This document shows, piece after piece, positions 1 to 12,092 of a stretch of 64,000 bases of DNA (positions are counted from its first letter, which is position 1; each line of letters begins with the position of its first letter). Source of the DNA: Celoporthe dispersa (Eukaryota; Ascomycota; Sordariomycetes; Diaporthales; Cryphonectriaceae). The stretch covers positions 3,596,001-3,660,000 of the forward strand of contig WAID01000009.1 of the NCBI GenBank assembly GCA_016584495.1. Reading direction: 5' to 3'. Both the position numbers and the translations under genes were made by a program. Below the pieces are notes generated by a model that saw nothing but the letters and a program-made list of their open reading frames with translations, was not told where the DNA came from and did no database searches.

Positions 1-224
1 TGAATAGACCTAGAGTTACCGAAACCTAATTGTTGACCGATACAATTTATTACTTGTTTTAACCAAGCAAACATAAGTCACGCGGAAGACTCAAAACCTC
101 ACTCGAGCGCTCTCGACCATACATCTTTTCTGTGTGAGAACAAGGCAACTTTAGGCCATAAAAACGCCACCGGAACCTGTATCCCTGGATCTAGTGAGGC
201 TCAACTGGCGGTCCGCGGCTCACG
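1..224. other. Upstream flank, no gene seen
   Basis: No convincing coding potential. This is probably the 5' flank and leader of the STAND-like gene that begins at 225. Confidence 0.5.
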
Positions 225-1335
225 ATGGCTGACGCGATTGGTACGGTGGCCTCTGCTATGCAGTTAGCTGGTCTCTGCAAGGACTTAATGTGTCTATTCA
301 GAAATGGGAGGCGGACTTTGCGCAAATATAAGACCAGTGTGGAAGAGCTCATGGAAATCTCGTGCGAGATCCTTAAACAACCGGCCCTCCAAACACCGGA
401 AATTACAAAACATATCGACTCACTCATCAGCGCCATCAATACCTTCAGATACGGTCACCGAACATTTGAAAACCGTCTGCCAGCCTTTTGGGTGCTTCTC
501 AGGAAGAAATCCGAGCTAAACGACTTTTTCGCCTATCTAGAGAAGCAGAAGAGTAGTATCTCGCTCTTGATATCTACTGTTCAGGCATCTCTTTGCAAGA
601 CATCCAACAAGACATCGCCCAACTCAGCAGCAGCCTTATCAACACTTCTTCCTCTATATCCAAAGAGTACTCTGAGGAGGAGATCCCCGAAGACATCGCC
701 CACTTCAATAGCAGTCTCATCAACACTCTTTCCTCTATACCCGAGGAGCACTCCGAAGAGATCTCCAAAGACATCGCCCAAGTGAGGAGCAGCCTCATGG
801 TCACCCCTCCTCCCTCGCCCAAAGAGCACTCCAAAGAGATCTCCAAAGAGATCTCCCAAGTGAGAGCAGCCTCATGGTCACTCCTCCTACCTCGCCCAAA
901 GAGATCTCCAAAGACATCGTCCAAGTGAGGAGCAGCCTCACGAATACTCCTCCCCCCTCACCCAAAGATTATTTCGAACAAGTCTCCAAAAACATCGCCA
1001 AAGTGAGGAGCGGCCTCATGCCCACTCCTCCCCCCACACCCACGGAGAACTCCAAACAAGTCTCTGAAGAAACTCAATCTCAGACTACCATGGAACGACC
1101 ACGTCAGTCTCCGGAGGATGTTGACACGAACGCGGAGCCGACGCCTTCATCAACTAGGATGGGATGCTATGGAAGGTCGATTCTTAAATTCAATAACGTT
1201 ACGATGGCTGGAAAAGGCCGTCAGTTTAATGGATTTGGTCCTAACGCCAACCCCAAGCACGACCTAGAAATGGAGTTTGGAATTGTCCTAATGACAGACA
1301 CTGCCCAGGGTGATCAGGTGAACGGTGCTGGATGA
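225..1335 (+). pseudogene. Fungal STAND-type N-terminal domain protein with degenerate repeat tail, frameshifted
   Basis: The first ~120 residues (MADAIGTVASAMQLAGLCKDL...) look like the helical N-terminal domain that precedes NACHT or ankyrin modules in fungal STAND proteins. No NACHT follows. The rest is an imperfect repeat of roughly 24-25 residues (ISKDIAQVRSSL followed by TPPPSPKE), about five copies, and a short tail with GKGRQFNGFG. The repeat reading changes frame twice. One change is near 590. The other is near 868, where one copy reads gtgagagcagc while the preceding copy reads gtgaggagcagc, a one-base loss. The tail ends at a stop at 1333-1335. Either the gene is decaying or these are sequencing indels. 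If the frames are joined, the product would be about 370 residues. The role would be inferred as signalling or incompatibility-type, which is unproven. An intron near 590 is a less likely explanation of the first shift. Confidence 0.55.
630..1060 (+). repeat. Degenerate tandem repeat, about 70-75 bp units
   Basis: Successive units share the gacatcgcccaagtgagga and cctcctccctcgcccaaag cores. They encode the DIAQVRSSL / TPPPSPKE repeat of the STAND-like gene. Unit length varies, and one unit has lost a base. Confidence 0.6.
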
Positions 1336-3277
1336 GCTGCGTACTTCCTGTATCTACTGATCAGCGCAAACAACTATGTCACCCGCTCATGTCTCATAGC
1401 CTTGTGTATACTTCAGAAGAGTTTTGGTTTTCATTTCGTCTTTCCATAGATGGTGTGTATGTTCGTTGAAAGTGGGAGGCAGGAGGGTGGAGAGGTAGTT
1501 AGTCCAAATGCAGTACTCAGTCATAATCTGATTAAGTCCTCGGAATACGTCGTGTCATGTTCTTGCATATTATTGGTGGCATGTTGTTCCTTTGACCCAG
1601 CCTGTGCCTCTTTGGGCCATTCCTTTATATCAAGCTGCGCACTAACGCTTCATTGTTTCTTGACGTAATTATTCCCTAGTGGCTCTGTGTTTCTGTTTCT
1701 CGTCACTAATCATAGATAAATAGCTACTCTGGGTTGCCACAAGCTTTTGAGGAAGTCAGCAACAGTGTATTAAACTGTACAGTAATAAAGCTGCAGTACA
1801 GAAATTGTTAAAAGAAAGGGATCTGTTTTGAAGATTCTCAGAAGCGATAGGCGGTTTAGTAGTTAATATAGATCGATTGCCTTTGTTATTAGCGAGAATC
1901 ACAGAAATAGACGAATGACCAGTAGATATCGGTATATAGATGTCAAGAAATATTGGGCCGTCTTGACCTCATCCGTGGCCTTGACAGTGAGCGGCCATAG
2001 ATGAAGTGCCCGTCGTCTGCACCTGCGGATGCAGACCCAATGCAAGGAACCCCAAAGAAATCCTGCCATATGCAGCTACGTGCACCAGTGCACAGTGAGA
2101 GTCCGCCGTGCGTCGATAAAGTAGTAGCCAACTGTAGGGGTACATTGTCAAAGCTGAGGTTTGATCTAGTGGCATGGCTCTCGTAGTCAGGGTAGAATTG
2201 GAAAAGTACCATACAGGCCTACCCACCTCGGACCCGTTCCGGTCGTCCTGGGGTCGCGAGATGTGGATGCACGTTTTAGCTCGTAATATGCCCCTTCAAA
2301 CCAATTATGCTTATTTGTTTATTCAACTTATTCACTCTTTATGCCTTGCAGGGTCCACCACAGATTCAAACATATTGCCACCCAACACGCGCTACCGTAC
2401 TATGCTTGGTAAGATCACTCCTTGATTGAAGCGGCTAAGTAGAGGGGATGCAAGCCCACCATATATACACAAAAAGGGGGATAAAAATGATCATGATAGT
2501 CAAGTAGGCGAACATTCATAGACGGGCATTCGATCCTCAGGCTACTTCACATGGCTTCAGCATGTCATCCCTGTCCCTCAGTACCGGACGAGGCCGGTGT
2601 CGAGTTGCCATTGTATGAGGTGCTTAGCTGTATCCTGTCTCCGATCATGCCACTTACAGATATCGACTTAGAAGAAAAAAAAATTCTGCGCATGTCCTGG
2701 GTCTAACTATTCGTTGGTACGGCTCCACGTGCAATTTATTGGCCTCCTTCGGCAGCTTGAATACTCGACACCCTTCGGTACCACACTACTACGAAGATGA
2801 CATTGCATGTTTCAGGTAGCTGCCCCTTTGATACTATATTTGACCCCACAAATAAACACACTGCAGACTCAATCCACTATTCGCACCCAAATCAGGCGAC
2901 ATCTTGGCCAGCATCTCCTTTCTGGCCAAGTGGTCCACCATCTAGCTTAACCACATGGAGGTGTCAGTCTCGGTAGATGAAGCGCCGTAGGCTCATGTTC
3001 GGAGAGCTGATGGGATAACATGATCTGCCAGCCTCGGAGCCGGTTGTCATACCCCTTTCGATTACACTAGACTTTCCCTGCCTCTTCAGCCCCCATAATA
3101 CGAGACTTACTTAAGTATCACTTGAGACCCATCGCCTCTCCTCCTCAAAGGCTCATAATACCCATCCTGCTTGTGGTGTTCTTGGATGAGCACTCCACCT
3201 TCTACACCAGCGCCTACCACACTCCTTTATCATCGCTTCATACGTTACACTCATTCTTTCTCCTCTTTCTATGTAAC
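1336..3277. other. Intergenic, nothing recognisable
   Basis: Only short, compositionally random ORFs. The part at about 1680-1930 is AT-rich. The last ~150 bp, pyrimidine-rich, would be the leader of the alginate-lyase-like gene. Confidence 0.5.
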
Positions 3278-4837
3278 ATGAAGCTGCTTGCCTTTCTTTC
3301 AGCCCCTGTGGGCCTGGCATGGGCATCTCGAATGGTACATCCCGTTCACCAAGCCGAGCACGCGTCCTGTGCACAACACTCACACTGCTCATCATCGGCG
3401 ACACTGTCTGAGCCCTCTTCAGTGCCGACCACCTCAAGCCTTTCGTCGACGGCAATTTCCTCCCTCGAGTCTCAGGTCTTGAGCACTGTGGGCCCGTCAA
3501 CCATGGTGGATCTGTCTGTCAACTCTGCGACCACCGCTTCCGGGTCAGACACCGCGACGACGGCGATTCCAACGTCCACGTCTACTTCTCTCTATGCCCC
3601 AGCTACTTTCACCCACCCTGGCCTGCTGAATACCAAGGAAGATTTTGCTCGCATCCAAGCCCACTTATCCGCTGGCGACCAGCCGTGGTCCCTGGCATGG
3701 GACACGTTCTGCGAGAGCGAATACGCTTCTCCCACGTACGAAGCGGATCCAGCGCCGACCATCTACCGCGGGTCTGATGGTGTGCACGCTGAGAACTACG
3801 GTCAGCTCTACCACGATGTAGCTGCTGCTTACGCCCTTGCAGTCCGTTATTGCATCAGCGGGAACACTACCTTTGGCGATGCTGCTGTGCGCATCATGGA
3901 TTCGTGGTCCTCCACCCTGGTGGCCTTGGGAGGCGACACTGACGTCTATCTTGCTGCTGGGATATACGGATACGAATTTGCGCAGGCTGGTGAGCTGATG
4001 CGTGACTACGCCGGGTGGCCGGCAGACAACTTCACCCGGTTTCAGGATATGATGGTCAACGTCTTCTACTCAGTGGTTGACTTCTGGTTCGAGCAGCACG
4101 AGGATTGGGGTTCGGACGCAAACATTGTCTACTCCAACTGGGACCTCTCTCTTGAGGCATCGGCCATGTCCATCGGTGTGCTGACTGACAACCAGACCAT
4201 ATACAATCAAGGCATTGGCTGGTTCTACAACGGCACTGGTAACGGCCAGATTAACGAAGCCATCCCTTATTCCCACTTCTACGACAATCAGCACCTCGGT
4301 CAGACGCAGGAGTCTGGACGTGACCAGGGGCATAACACCCTAGTTATTGCTCTGCTTGGCGTTCTAGGCCAGATCGGCTATAATCAAGGGAATGATTTAT
4401 ATGCTTACAACAACAGCGCTATCCTCGCGGCGTAAGTCCCACTGTGCACTGCCTTTTCCGATTCTCCCAGACCATCCCTCTCTTTGATGTCATATGCTGA
4501 CAGGCTATTGTATTGCATACTTACAGCGCCGAGTATACCGCAAGGTACAACTTGGGCTATGATGTGCCGTACACTCCATACGACCACTGGCCGATTTCCC
4601 TGCCGAGCATTAGTAACGTCTCCCGAGGAGATATGCGGCCTAGCTGGGAGATTCTCTACAATCATTACGGCGTTCTCAAAGGTCAGAACGTCACGTGGAC
4701 AGAAAAAGTTCCGCGACGCCGTTGTCGCCAACCACAGCGGTACCGAGGGCGGTTCCGGAGATTATGGCCCAGACAGCGGTGGTTATGACCAGCTGGGATG
4801 GGGCACGCTGCTCTATACCTTGGAGGCATCTGAGTAA
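3278..4837 (+). CDS. Secreted alginate-lyase-like polysaccharide lyase (one frameshift)
   Basis: Two exons, 3278-4431 and 4527-4837, joined by a GTAAGT...TTACAG intron; about 487 residues once the indel is discounted. I chose the ATG at 3278 because it starts a signal peptide (MKLLAFLSAPVGLAWA); an upstream in-frame ATG-less extension to 3122 is leader. A Ser/Thr-rich linker (residues ~30-105) leads to an alginate-lyase-type alpha-helical toroid (PF05426-like). Visible conserved blocks are YSNWDLSLEASAM, SHFYDNQHLGQTQESGRDQGHN and the C-terminal YTPYDHW. The family cleaves uronic-acid polymers by beta-elimination outside the cell; fungal members may act on glucuronans rather than alginate. 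An A5 run at 4703-4707 shifts the frame. Reading it as A4 gives TWTEKFRDAVVANHSG and continues to the stop. This is probably a sequencing error, but a real disruption cannot be excluded. Confidence 0.82.
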
Positions 4838-6125
4838 GCCGATAATGCTTAGTACAGCCAATTTCGCTTTTTAATCGCGCATAAGAATGCAGTAAAAAGC
4901 TAGGGAGGTCACTCCGTACAATAAAAAGACTCCTGAGCAGTCCACTCCTCAACCAGCTATTTGTAAACATCACATTAAACTGTTTTCCTTTCCTTTATGT
5001 TCCCTATATTTTCAATTCCATCATAGAGGAACTGACTTTCTCCCAAGGCACGGAATGGAAACCAAGAGTTCCAACCAATGATAGATTAGGATTCTATTAA
5101 TCGACTACGATAGCAATAATAAGATTAAATACTCAATAACATGTCAGTTAGAAGAAGGACACTATACCTCTTATGACAAAGTATCGATTAATTATCTATA
5201 TTACACTAGCTCAATCCCTACCTACTAAGTACGTACAGCTTCCTATGTTTCACAGGTGTAACTTCAGCTCCAGCGGCAACGACCGTACTACGCCAATGGC
5301 CAAGTCTACTTGGTGATGTGAGACGGCATCGGTGTACTGAACGTTTACATGGCCCCTAGCTGGCCCGGAAAGGCGTCATGTTCACGTCCATCACGTGTAT
5401 TGTACGGGGCGCTGAGCTTTGAAAGTGCCGCGTTGATACGGAATATCTCAAGTAAGTTCCTGACACCGACCCGCCCTGACCGCAGTTTCTCCCCTGTCTC
5501 TGTTCTATAGATGGTAAGATTAATCAGAATGCGCCTGGCCATATGTTACTGTAACATCAAAACATAATTATTTGCGCTATGAGTCCGGCATGTGGGGGAG
5601 AGCCACGAGAAGAACTTGGGGAAACGCGGAGAACTTTTAAGATCGAATCAGAATGAGTATAAGATCTACAGCCACCTGGTCAGACCAGGATCGTAAATAC
5701 ACTCAAGGGCTAAGGATATAATGCCAGCGATGAAGGTATATTGACTTTAGAATTTCGGTGTGTGGGGGGAGAAGGGAAACGTGGGGCAAGCCGGGGCTTG
5801 AGTGAACCATCCAAACCACACCGATCAGGTCAACCTGTACTGGTCTACGCGAAGGTGTTGTGATGATAGATGAACTTATATATATATATATATATATGTA
5901 CCTACGTGTGTGTGTGTGTGTGAGCTGTATTGTTCCTGGGTCTGGAACATGCTTCTCGATCAAGCTTCCACCGGGTAACCTCACTTCTGTCCATCTCGTA
6001 GCTGGACCTCGAAGTCATCCACCAACTTCTCTAGGCTCTGGCTGCTTTATTTTGATACACACACATACATATACATATACACACATATATATACATATGT
6101 ATATGTAATATTGCTCACAGCAACA
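4838..6125. other. Intergenic, AT-rich with microsatellites
   Basis: No gene seen. The part at 5000-5230 is AT-rich. It also holds a TA run at about 5877-5896, a GT run at about 5906-5921, and mixed CA/TA steps at 6058-6104 just before the next start codon. Confidence 0.5.
5876..6104. repeat. TA, GT and CA/TA microsatellites
   Basis: An alternating TA tract is followed by a GT tract. About 140 bp later, ACAC/ATAT steps end 20 bp before the ATG of the DUF8021-like gene, so they sit in its leader. Confidence 0.8.
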
Positions 6126-7133
6126 ATGAAGCGCATTCTTATGACCGCAGCGGCAACCCTGGGCCTCCCGGTGATGGGGTCTGCGATGCCTACCGCCGCG
6201 TCGGCCGGCAGGAGTACGTCGGACAGCGACTGCTCCCGGGAGTGTATGACAGCCATGGTCACCCAGATTCTGGACTCCATGGTGGCGCACGACCCGTACG
6301 CCCTGCCGATGGCAGCGATCTATCAGGCGACCGAAAACTCGCACCCGGCAGCGATCGGCATGATGACGCTATGGCGCACCGTGACCAAGGCAGGCCCGCC
6401 CAGCCTGCTGGCAATTGACACCAAGAACGGCACGGCATATTTTGCCCTGGACATCAGCGAAGGCAATGACATGACGGAGGCAGTCCTTCGGGGCCGGGTC
6501 AAGGTGGTCAGCCGGAAGATCACCGAGCTGGAGCTGTTCATCAACCGCAACCGCGGCGACCACGGCTTCTCCTTCTCGGCCGCGGAACTCCCGACCAATT
6601 ACGAGGTGCTGATGTCGCCGCCGGCTAATCGGACCAAGGCGAGCAGGGCCACGCTGGAGGCCCTGAGCGAGGCCCTCTTCGCCACGTCTAGCAACTTCTC
6701 GGTCAGCATCGGCGGCAGCTGCCAGTTCACCGAGCTGGGCTGGAAAGTTGTCGACCCTGGGACGTACGGAAACGGCTCGACCACGCCGCTCGGCTGCACC
6801 TGGCCCTCTGATCACCCTACCGACACGAGCGCACGTGTGGGCCTGGTCATCGACGAGGAGTTGGGCTTCGTCGTGACCAGCGGCACGATTCCGGGCAAGG
6901 TCTACCCCTACGGGAACATCTCCGCCTTCATCCCGAACAAGATGACTGCGGCGCAGGAGGCGCAGGAGGAGTGGTTCGAGGAGATGAAAGCCCTGGATGT
7001 GATGCCGCTGCTGTCTCCCACCGGCGCCACGGGCGACACCCTCGAGGTGCTCCAGTACTACGACGACGAGCTCCAGGCCATGCAGATCAATGTCTACCTA
7101 AGCGGCCCGGATATGACATCGCCGTGGCTGTAG
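6126..7133 (+). CDS. Secreted DUF8021-like protein
   Basis: Single exon, 335 residues. The ATG at 6126 begins a signal peptide of about 26 residues ending near SAGRS. The mature N-terminus has a CSRECM pair of cysteines, then MVAHDPYALPMAA and a YQATENS block. This resembles the fungal DUF8021 family (cysteines, a D-P-S/Y-x-LPLA stretch, then TEN). These secreted proteins have no established reaction; some members lie beside secondary-metabolite genes. A second half (residues ~190-335) repeats the theme with a cysteine pair and two more N-glycosylation sites. The codons are strongly G/C-ended, unlike the flanks. The assignment rests on short motifs and could be wrong; the presence of a secreted protein is firm. 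Confidence 0.7.
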   Translation: MKRILMTAAATLGLPVMGSAMPTAASAGRSTSDSDCSRECMTAMVTQILDSMVAHDPYALPMAAIYQATENSHPAAIGMMTLWRTVTKAGPPSLLAIDTKNGTAYFALDISEGNDMTEAVLRGRVKVVSRKITELELFINRNRGDHGFSFSAAELPTNYEVLMSPPANRTKASRATLEALSEALFATSSNFSVSIGGSCQFTELGWKVVDPGTYGNGSTTPLGCTWPSDHPTDTSARVGLVIDEELGFVVTSGTIPGKVYPYGNISAFIPNKMTAAQEAQEEWFEEMKALDVMPLLSPTGATGDTLEVLQYYDDELQAMQINVYLSGPDMTSPWL

Positions 7134-7237
7134 GTAGCAGATGGTGCTGATGCAAGAAGAAAAGCCGCCTCGCACGAGACATGCGAGAGTTTGGGCCCGG
7201 ACCTGTGCTTGCAACTATCACGCTCGCTGTCGACTTC

Positions 7238-7255
7238 TGAGAGAGAGAGAGAGTA

Positions 7256-7289
<34 letters not shown>

Positions 7290-7290
7290 G
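7238..7290. repeat. GA / TG / GA compound microsatellite
   Basis: A GA run, a TG run and a second GA run sit side by side about 100 bp after the stop of the DUF8021-like gene. Confidence 0.85.
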
Positions 7291-8742
7291 AAGTCTATTC
7301 TAGGATATATCTTAATAACCAGGCTGTCGGGCACGGGTAAATAATCTTCGTGGCCGTGTGTTGACGGTGACGCTCTGTGATGTGGTTGTTGCTGTTCCCG
7401 GCCGGGCGCACTTAATTACCCGCCAGCCTCACTTTCCCGCCTGAAAAATGACCCAGCGATGCTCATTTTAGGGAAGCACTTGTGATTGGCTGTTGCCCTC
7501 AGCCCCTCACGCCCGCATGTCCTCCACCTTTCCGAAAGTCCGCCGTGATTGGTCGTCGTGTTCAAAACACCAAGTAAGCTCGTTCCGAGCCGCTCCTCCG
7601 CCTCATCCCCCTCTCCGCACATCGCCCAACGCCTCCTGCACAGTCCTGTCGCTCCAGTCACGCCTGTGCAGCTGACGCCGTCCAGCATCCGCCAACACGG
7701 CAGCTGTATGTACAAGCTGTACGGGTCGCACGGCGATGGTACGATAAGTCCGTTGGCATCTGTCGCGGCCACGCTGGGGAGCAAGATCGACCTCTCCTGG
7801 ACCGGTCAGAACTGGCGGCAGGTCTCCGCAAAAGAGAACGGATAACAGAGACTATAATTAGCTGGCTGTACTGGGCCAAGGGAAGGAAACAAAGCCTTGG
7901 TTTAGGGTTGTCTGGGCTGGCTGACCAACCCGAGCATCGTCAAAATAGCCCCCTTGAGAGCTTCCTTTTCTTCCTTTCCAGCATACGCGGGCCCACGGAG
8001 GAATCCACCCATACAGCCATCTGCAGCTGCTTCCATGTACGGTCTCCCTGAGTGGGTAGCTCCTCGATACTACTCTGTTGTCAGAGGTGCATCTCGTTCA
8101 GCCATGGGCATACGCTCGGCATATGGCGCAGGTGCCGGTGAGTATGCCGGGACACAGCCCTCGCCCAGTGAATACAGCTGGCACCCGTTCGCCGGAGCCT
8201 GCTGAAATTTATAGATAAAAGAGATGAGATAAAGAGTTCATGCTCCTCTACTTGTCAGGGGGATAGAGTCGCACCCTCACGTAGCGATGGTAACGTAACC
8301 CCCTACACCCTCTTGTCCTCTGAGTGGGCACCAATCAATGATTGCAGCTTTGCACGGCACACTGCATGTGATAGCGGATGGGGGAGGGTAACTGGTTTTA
8401 TGTAGAGGCACCCACTTTGATTGGACGCTTGCGAGGTGACCGACGTAGCTATCTGATACAAATAGGTAGATGTTCTCTGCATCTCTCGCAAACTACCACC
8501 CCGCGTCACAGGTAGAACAGTCCAAGGCAACATTACCACACCACTCAATTTCCTGATCTGCATCACATGTGTTCGCCAGTCACTGGATGAGGCTGTTGAT
8601 CATCCGAAAATGGCAACTTGGGTGGCAATAGTCGTCTGCACTACAACGCAACCTGCTTATGGTGGGAGGTGATTGTTCCCGCTCTATCACAGCTCTATCA
8701 ATTAACGAGCTGTCTCCGTAATAGCACGAGCAATCAAGACTC

Positions 8743-8749
8743 TATAAAT
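8743..8749 (+). promoter_or_regulatory. Candidate TATA box of the P450 gene
   Basis: TATAAAT lies 120 bp before the chosen ATG, followed by a CT-rich leader. Position and composition fit a core promoter; there is no direct proof. Confidence 0.35.
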
Positions 8750-8868
8750 TGTTCCAAGTAGACCCAAGTACCTCTCTCGCACAAAATTTCCCCTTCTGGT
8801 CCCTGCTTTTACGCGATCACCCTCCGTTCCCTCCTCAGCGCTCATACATTGCTCCCAGACCCGTGACG

Positions 8869-11003
8869 ATGCTAGTCTCGAACACGACCACTCTATTCTC
8901 GAGCCTCCCGGCCAAGTATCTGCTGGCCTTGGCTGGGCTCATCATTGCTGGCTTCTATTTTGTAATTTCCTCTGCGGTGCAATGGTACCGTCTCAAACAC
9001 ATCCCAGGACCGCCTCTTGCGTCTCTCACGAGCCTGTGTGCCTACCGATGGTACCAATCTTGTAAGTAACCTATTTACGACTCTGATATTTCTCTCCCTC
9101 TTCATCCTCTACTCAAATCTCACTTTTTCTTCTTTCTTTCTTTCTCCTACTCTCTCCCTCCCTCCCTCTCGTGGTGGTTTCTTCTTGTCCTCTCTTCTCT
9201 CTCCTTTCACATTACAAGTGCAACCAAAGAAAAGAAAAGAGACACTTCAGTATGGTAAAGAGGCCCCGGCGGTCTTCTTATCTCTGGGAAGAGTTCCCTT
9301 GAGCTATCACTATCAAAATTAACCCTCCTGCGAAACAACCAATGTGCATGACGTTGACCAGAGACAATGCAAGTGGATCTTAACACGATTGCTTTGGACC
9401 TGCATGAGAAATATGGAGTGATAGTCCGCATTTCTCCTACAGGCGTCGCCGTATCCGACCCTGAAACTTTCTGGCGGATCAACTCAGCCCGCTCCGCTTA
9501 CGCTCGTGGTACCTGGTATGAGTCGGTGCGCCTCAACCCCTGGGGCAGATCCGTGTTAAACGAGCTGGACACCGCTACACACGACAAGCGCAAGGCGAAG
9601 CTGATCTCCGGCTTTTCGGGCAAGGGCCTTATGGACATCGAGAGCAACATTGATACCCAGATCTCCATCCTGGTGAACGTCCTGAAGAGCCGAACCGACC
9701 AGGGGGCCTGCCGTTGTCGACATTGGACGCACACTTCAGTATTTCCAAGTCGACTTGATTACCCAGGCTGGTATGGGCAAGCCGTGGGGAGACTTGTCGC
9801 TCAACAAGGATCAGTTCGGGTGGCTCGAGGACGGAGAAAAGAAGATTCCCTTCATGCAGGCCGCCGGGTTGATACCATTCCTGCGTTCCGTGGTGTTTTC
9901 CCCATATTTCGTCCAGCTCTTCGGCCCCAGCGTGACCAAAGGCTGGCTCGGGTAAGTTCTACAAGTGACTATCACAGCAGTCCTGTCGAGGCCAATGACT
10001 GCTGAACACCGGCTTCTAGTGTGCTCCATGACGCATGTCAACAGAGGACCCAGGGTGGCCAGGGAAAGGAACACGAGAGAAATATGCTGGTCAGTACTGG
10101 GGTGAATATGACCTACCTCTGAGGCTATGACTGACGACAACCATGACCTGAAAGGACGAGTGGCTCAAGCACGGCCTGTCGCTCGATGAGGCTGAACTAG
10201 ATCTCGCCATCCTGATGCCAGCGGGGACTGAGACATCCATTACTACAATCCGTGGCATCCTGATGTATCTCATGATCTCACCAAACATCTACCAGAAGCT
10301 CAAACAAGAAATTTCAGACGGCATCCGAGAAGGTCGTATCTCGACTCCTGTCACTGGTGAGGAGGCGAAAAACCTCCCTTATCTTCGGGTAAGCCACGTC
10401 GGCTTGGAAAGTGCAACAGACACGCTCCCCTTCGATGACTACTTCAATTTTCCCAGACTGATCTATTGGCTCTCAGGCCGTTCTCAACGAGGGCATGCGA
10501 ATGGTGGCTCCTCTCATTTTGGGGTTCCCCAAGGCCGTCCCTGCCGGCGGAGACATCGTCTGCGGAAAGCAGCTGCCTGCAGGTACAGAGGTCTATGTAA
10601 ATCATGTCGGCTTGATGCATAACAAGGAAGTGTTCGGACCGGATGTGCACATCTTCCGACCGGAACGATTCCTCGAGTGTGACGAAGCCACCAGGGCAAG
10701 GCGTCTGAAGGTAGTCGACCTGCATTTCGGGTTCGGCCGCTGGTTGTGCCTAGGCAAGCTGCTGGCAGTGATGGAAATGAACAAGATCTTTGTCGAGGTA
10801 AGTCGAAAACAACTCGTCTCTCCCCGTCTTTGCGTCATTCATTTGACTGTCTCCTGGTTGCTGATGATGACCCGCCACAGCTGCTACGGGCGTTCGACTT
10901 TCAGCTTCCTGACCCCGAGAAGCCATGGCAGCGAAAGTCAGCTGGCACTTGGTTTATCAATGATTTCTACGCCATCGTCACGGAGAACCCTATCACTGCG
11001 TGA
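8869..11003 (+). CDS. Cytochrome P450 monooxygenase (one frameshift)
   Basis: Six exons: 8869-9061, 9374-9951, 10020-10089, 10155-10388, 10477-10797, 10881-11003. The lengths sum to 505 residues plus stop when one extra base is discounted. Residues ~20-40 form the ER membrane anchor, followed by the proline hinge (IPGPP). The I-helix has AGTETS (~300), the K-helix has ExxR in NEGMR, then FRPERF, and the haem loop is FGFGRWLCLG (~441-450). The layout matches fungal pisatin-demethylase-type P450s that oxidise small hydrophobic substrates; the substrate is unknown. The first intron is 312 bp: the nearest CAG (9359-9361) would create a TAG codon, whereas AG at 9372-9373 gives an in-frame join (YQS-L-DLNTIALDLHEKYG). 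A G5 run at 9702-9706 shifts the frame; read as G4 it gives DQGPAVVDIGRTLQYF. Confidence 0.85.
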
Positions 11004-12092
11004 TTCGCAGCGAGTGCTCTCTTCTGATATAAAACCTCTCAGGGGTGAAGACTTTGAGATGCGGGACCAGATTGTTCGACAGAGCATTAGGCAGTATGCA
11101 AAAGCATTCTGGAACCTACAATGATAGCTTTATAGTTTCATTCTCCTACATACACTCGTTTTAACCTTGTGCACTCAATATTTGTGTCCAGTCGGTGATA
11201 CTACGTACCAGATTGTGGCCTGTTCGCTCATCATATGTACAGGGTCCACGTGTCTGCTTTGATGCTCAGGCGCTGTTAGAAAATATTGAGGATCGGCGAA
11301 GGCTGTTGTACAGTCAGTGGCGGATCAGTCGATCGATTTTAAGACTGCCGAATCCATTGCTTACCTAGTCTGCGAAGTCACATTTCTTTTCTTTTCCTTC
11401 TTTTTTTCCTTCTTTCTGTCCAAAGGCCCCGGATTGCTTGCCTGCATCCGGATTTCCCGATATTCCGAGCGACGGCACAAGATACTGATGAGCCCGCCCT
11501 GAGACTGCACATCACCTGTGTGGTCCCAAGATGCGCCCTGTGCAGCCCTTGCACTGTGGAGCTGGTCTGCTGCGTGGGACAGCAGCAGCGTCTTGGCCCG
11601 CTGGAGTCGGGAGGATTTCAGGCCAGTTGTCGCTGCTTCGTGTTGGTTCTCGTCAGGCTTGGCGAGCTGCACAGACAGCACATGCATACAGCACGTAGCA
11701 CACGGGCGCGCGCACGCACACAAACACACACACAAACTCACACACACTCACACACCTCTTTATATAGAAGGGGAGAGGTGCGAGATTGAGACCCACTCAG
11801 CTCACTCGTGTCACTATTTCCCTCATCGTCATACTCTGTCAGTGACGAACGAACAGGACAGATTTACCGAGGCCTCTCTTCTCTCTTGTCTGCAGGTATG
11901 AATTTTCTTGCAAGCCCAAGTCACACCCACCTTCATCACATTTAAGAGGGTCAAATGCCCCTTGGCCGAAGCGCTCAAATCTTAGTCACAACCCACCGTG
12001 CACACACTTGCTTAAAACACAACGATTCTTTTTTCTTCCTCCCCTCTTACAACCCCTGAGACTGACAGATACAACGCCGAACCACGTGCGAT
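11004..12092. other. Intergenic with CA repeat
   Basis: No gene seen. A CA-rich tract lies at about 11702-11757, and a CT-rich leader precedes the WW-domain gene. Confidence 0.5.

Larger units (their letters stand above)
7134..8868. other. Intergenic, microsatellite and P450 promoter
   Basis: Purine and TG repeats at 7238-7290. A short open frame at 7954-8205 has no recognisable domain. The last 130 bp hold a TATA-like box and a pyrimidine-rich leader of the P450 gene. Confidence 0.5.

Noticed and set aside
2001..2425. Overlapping short frames on both strands
   Set aside because: Mutually overlapping and featureless; consistent with noncoding DNA.
7954..8205. 83-codon frame with Tyr/Ser-rich product
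   Set aside because: Too short, with no signal peptide or homology that I recognise; lies in the P450 upstream region.
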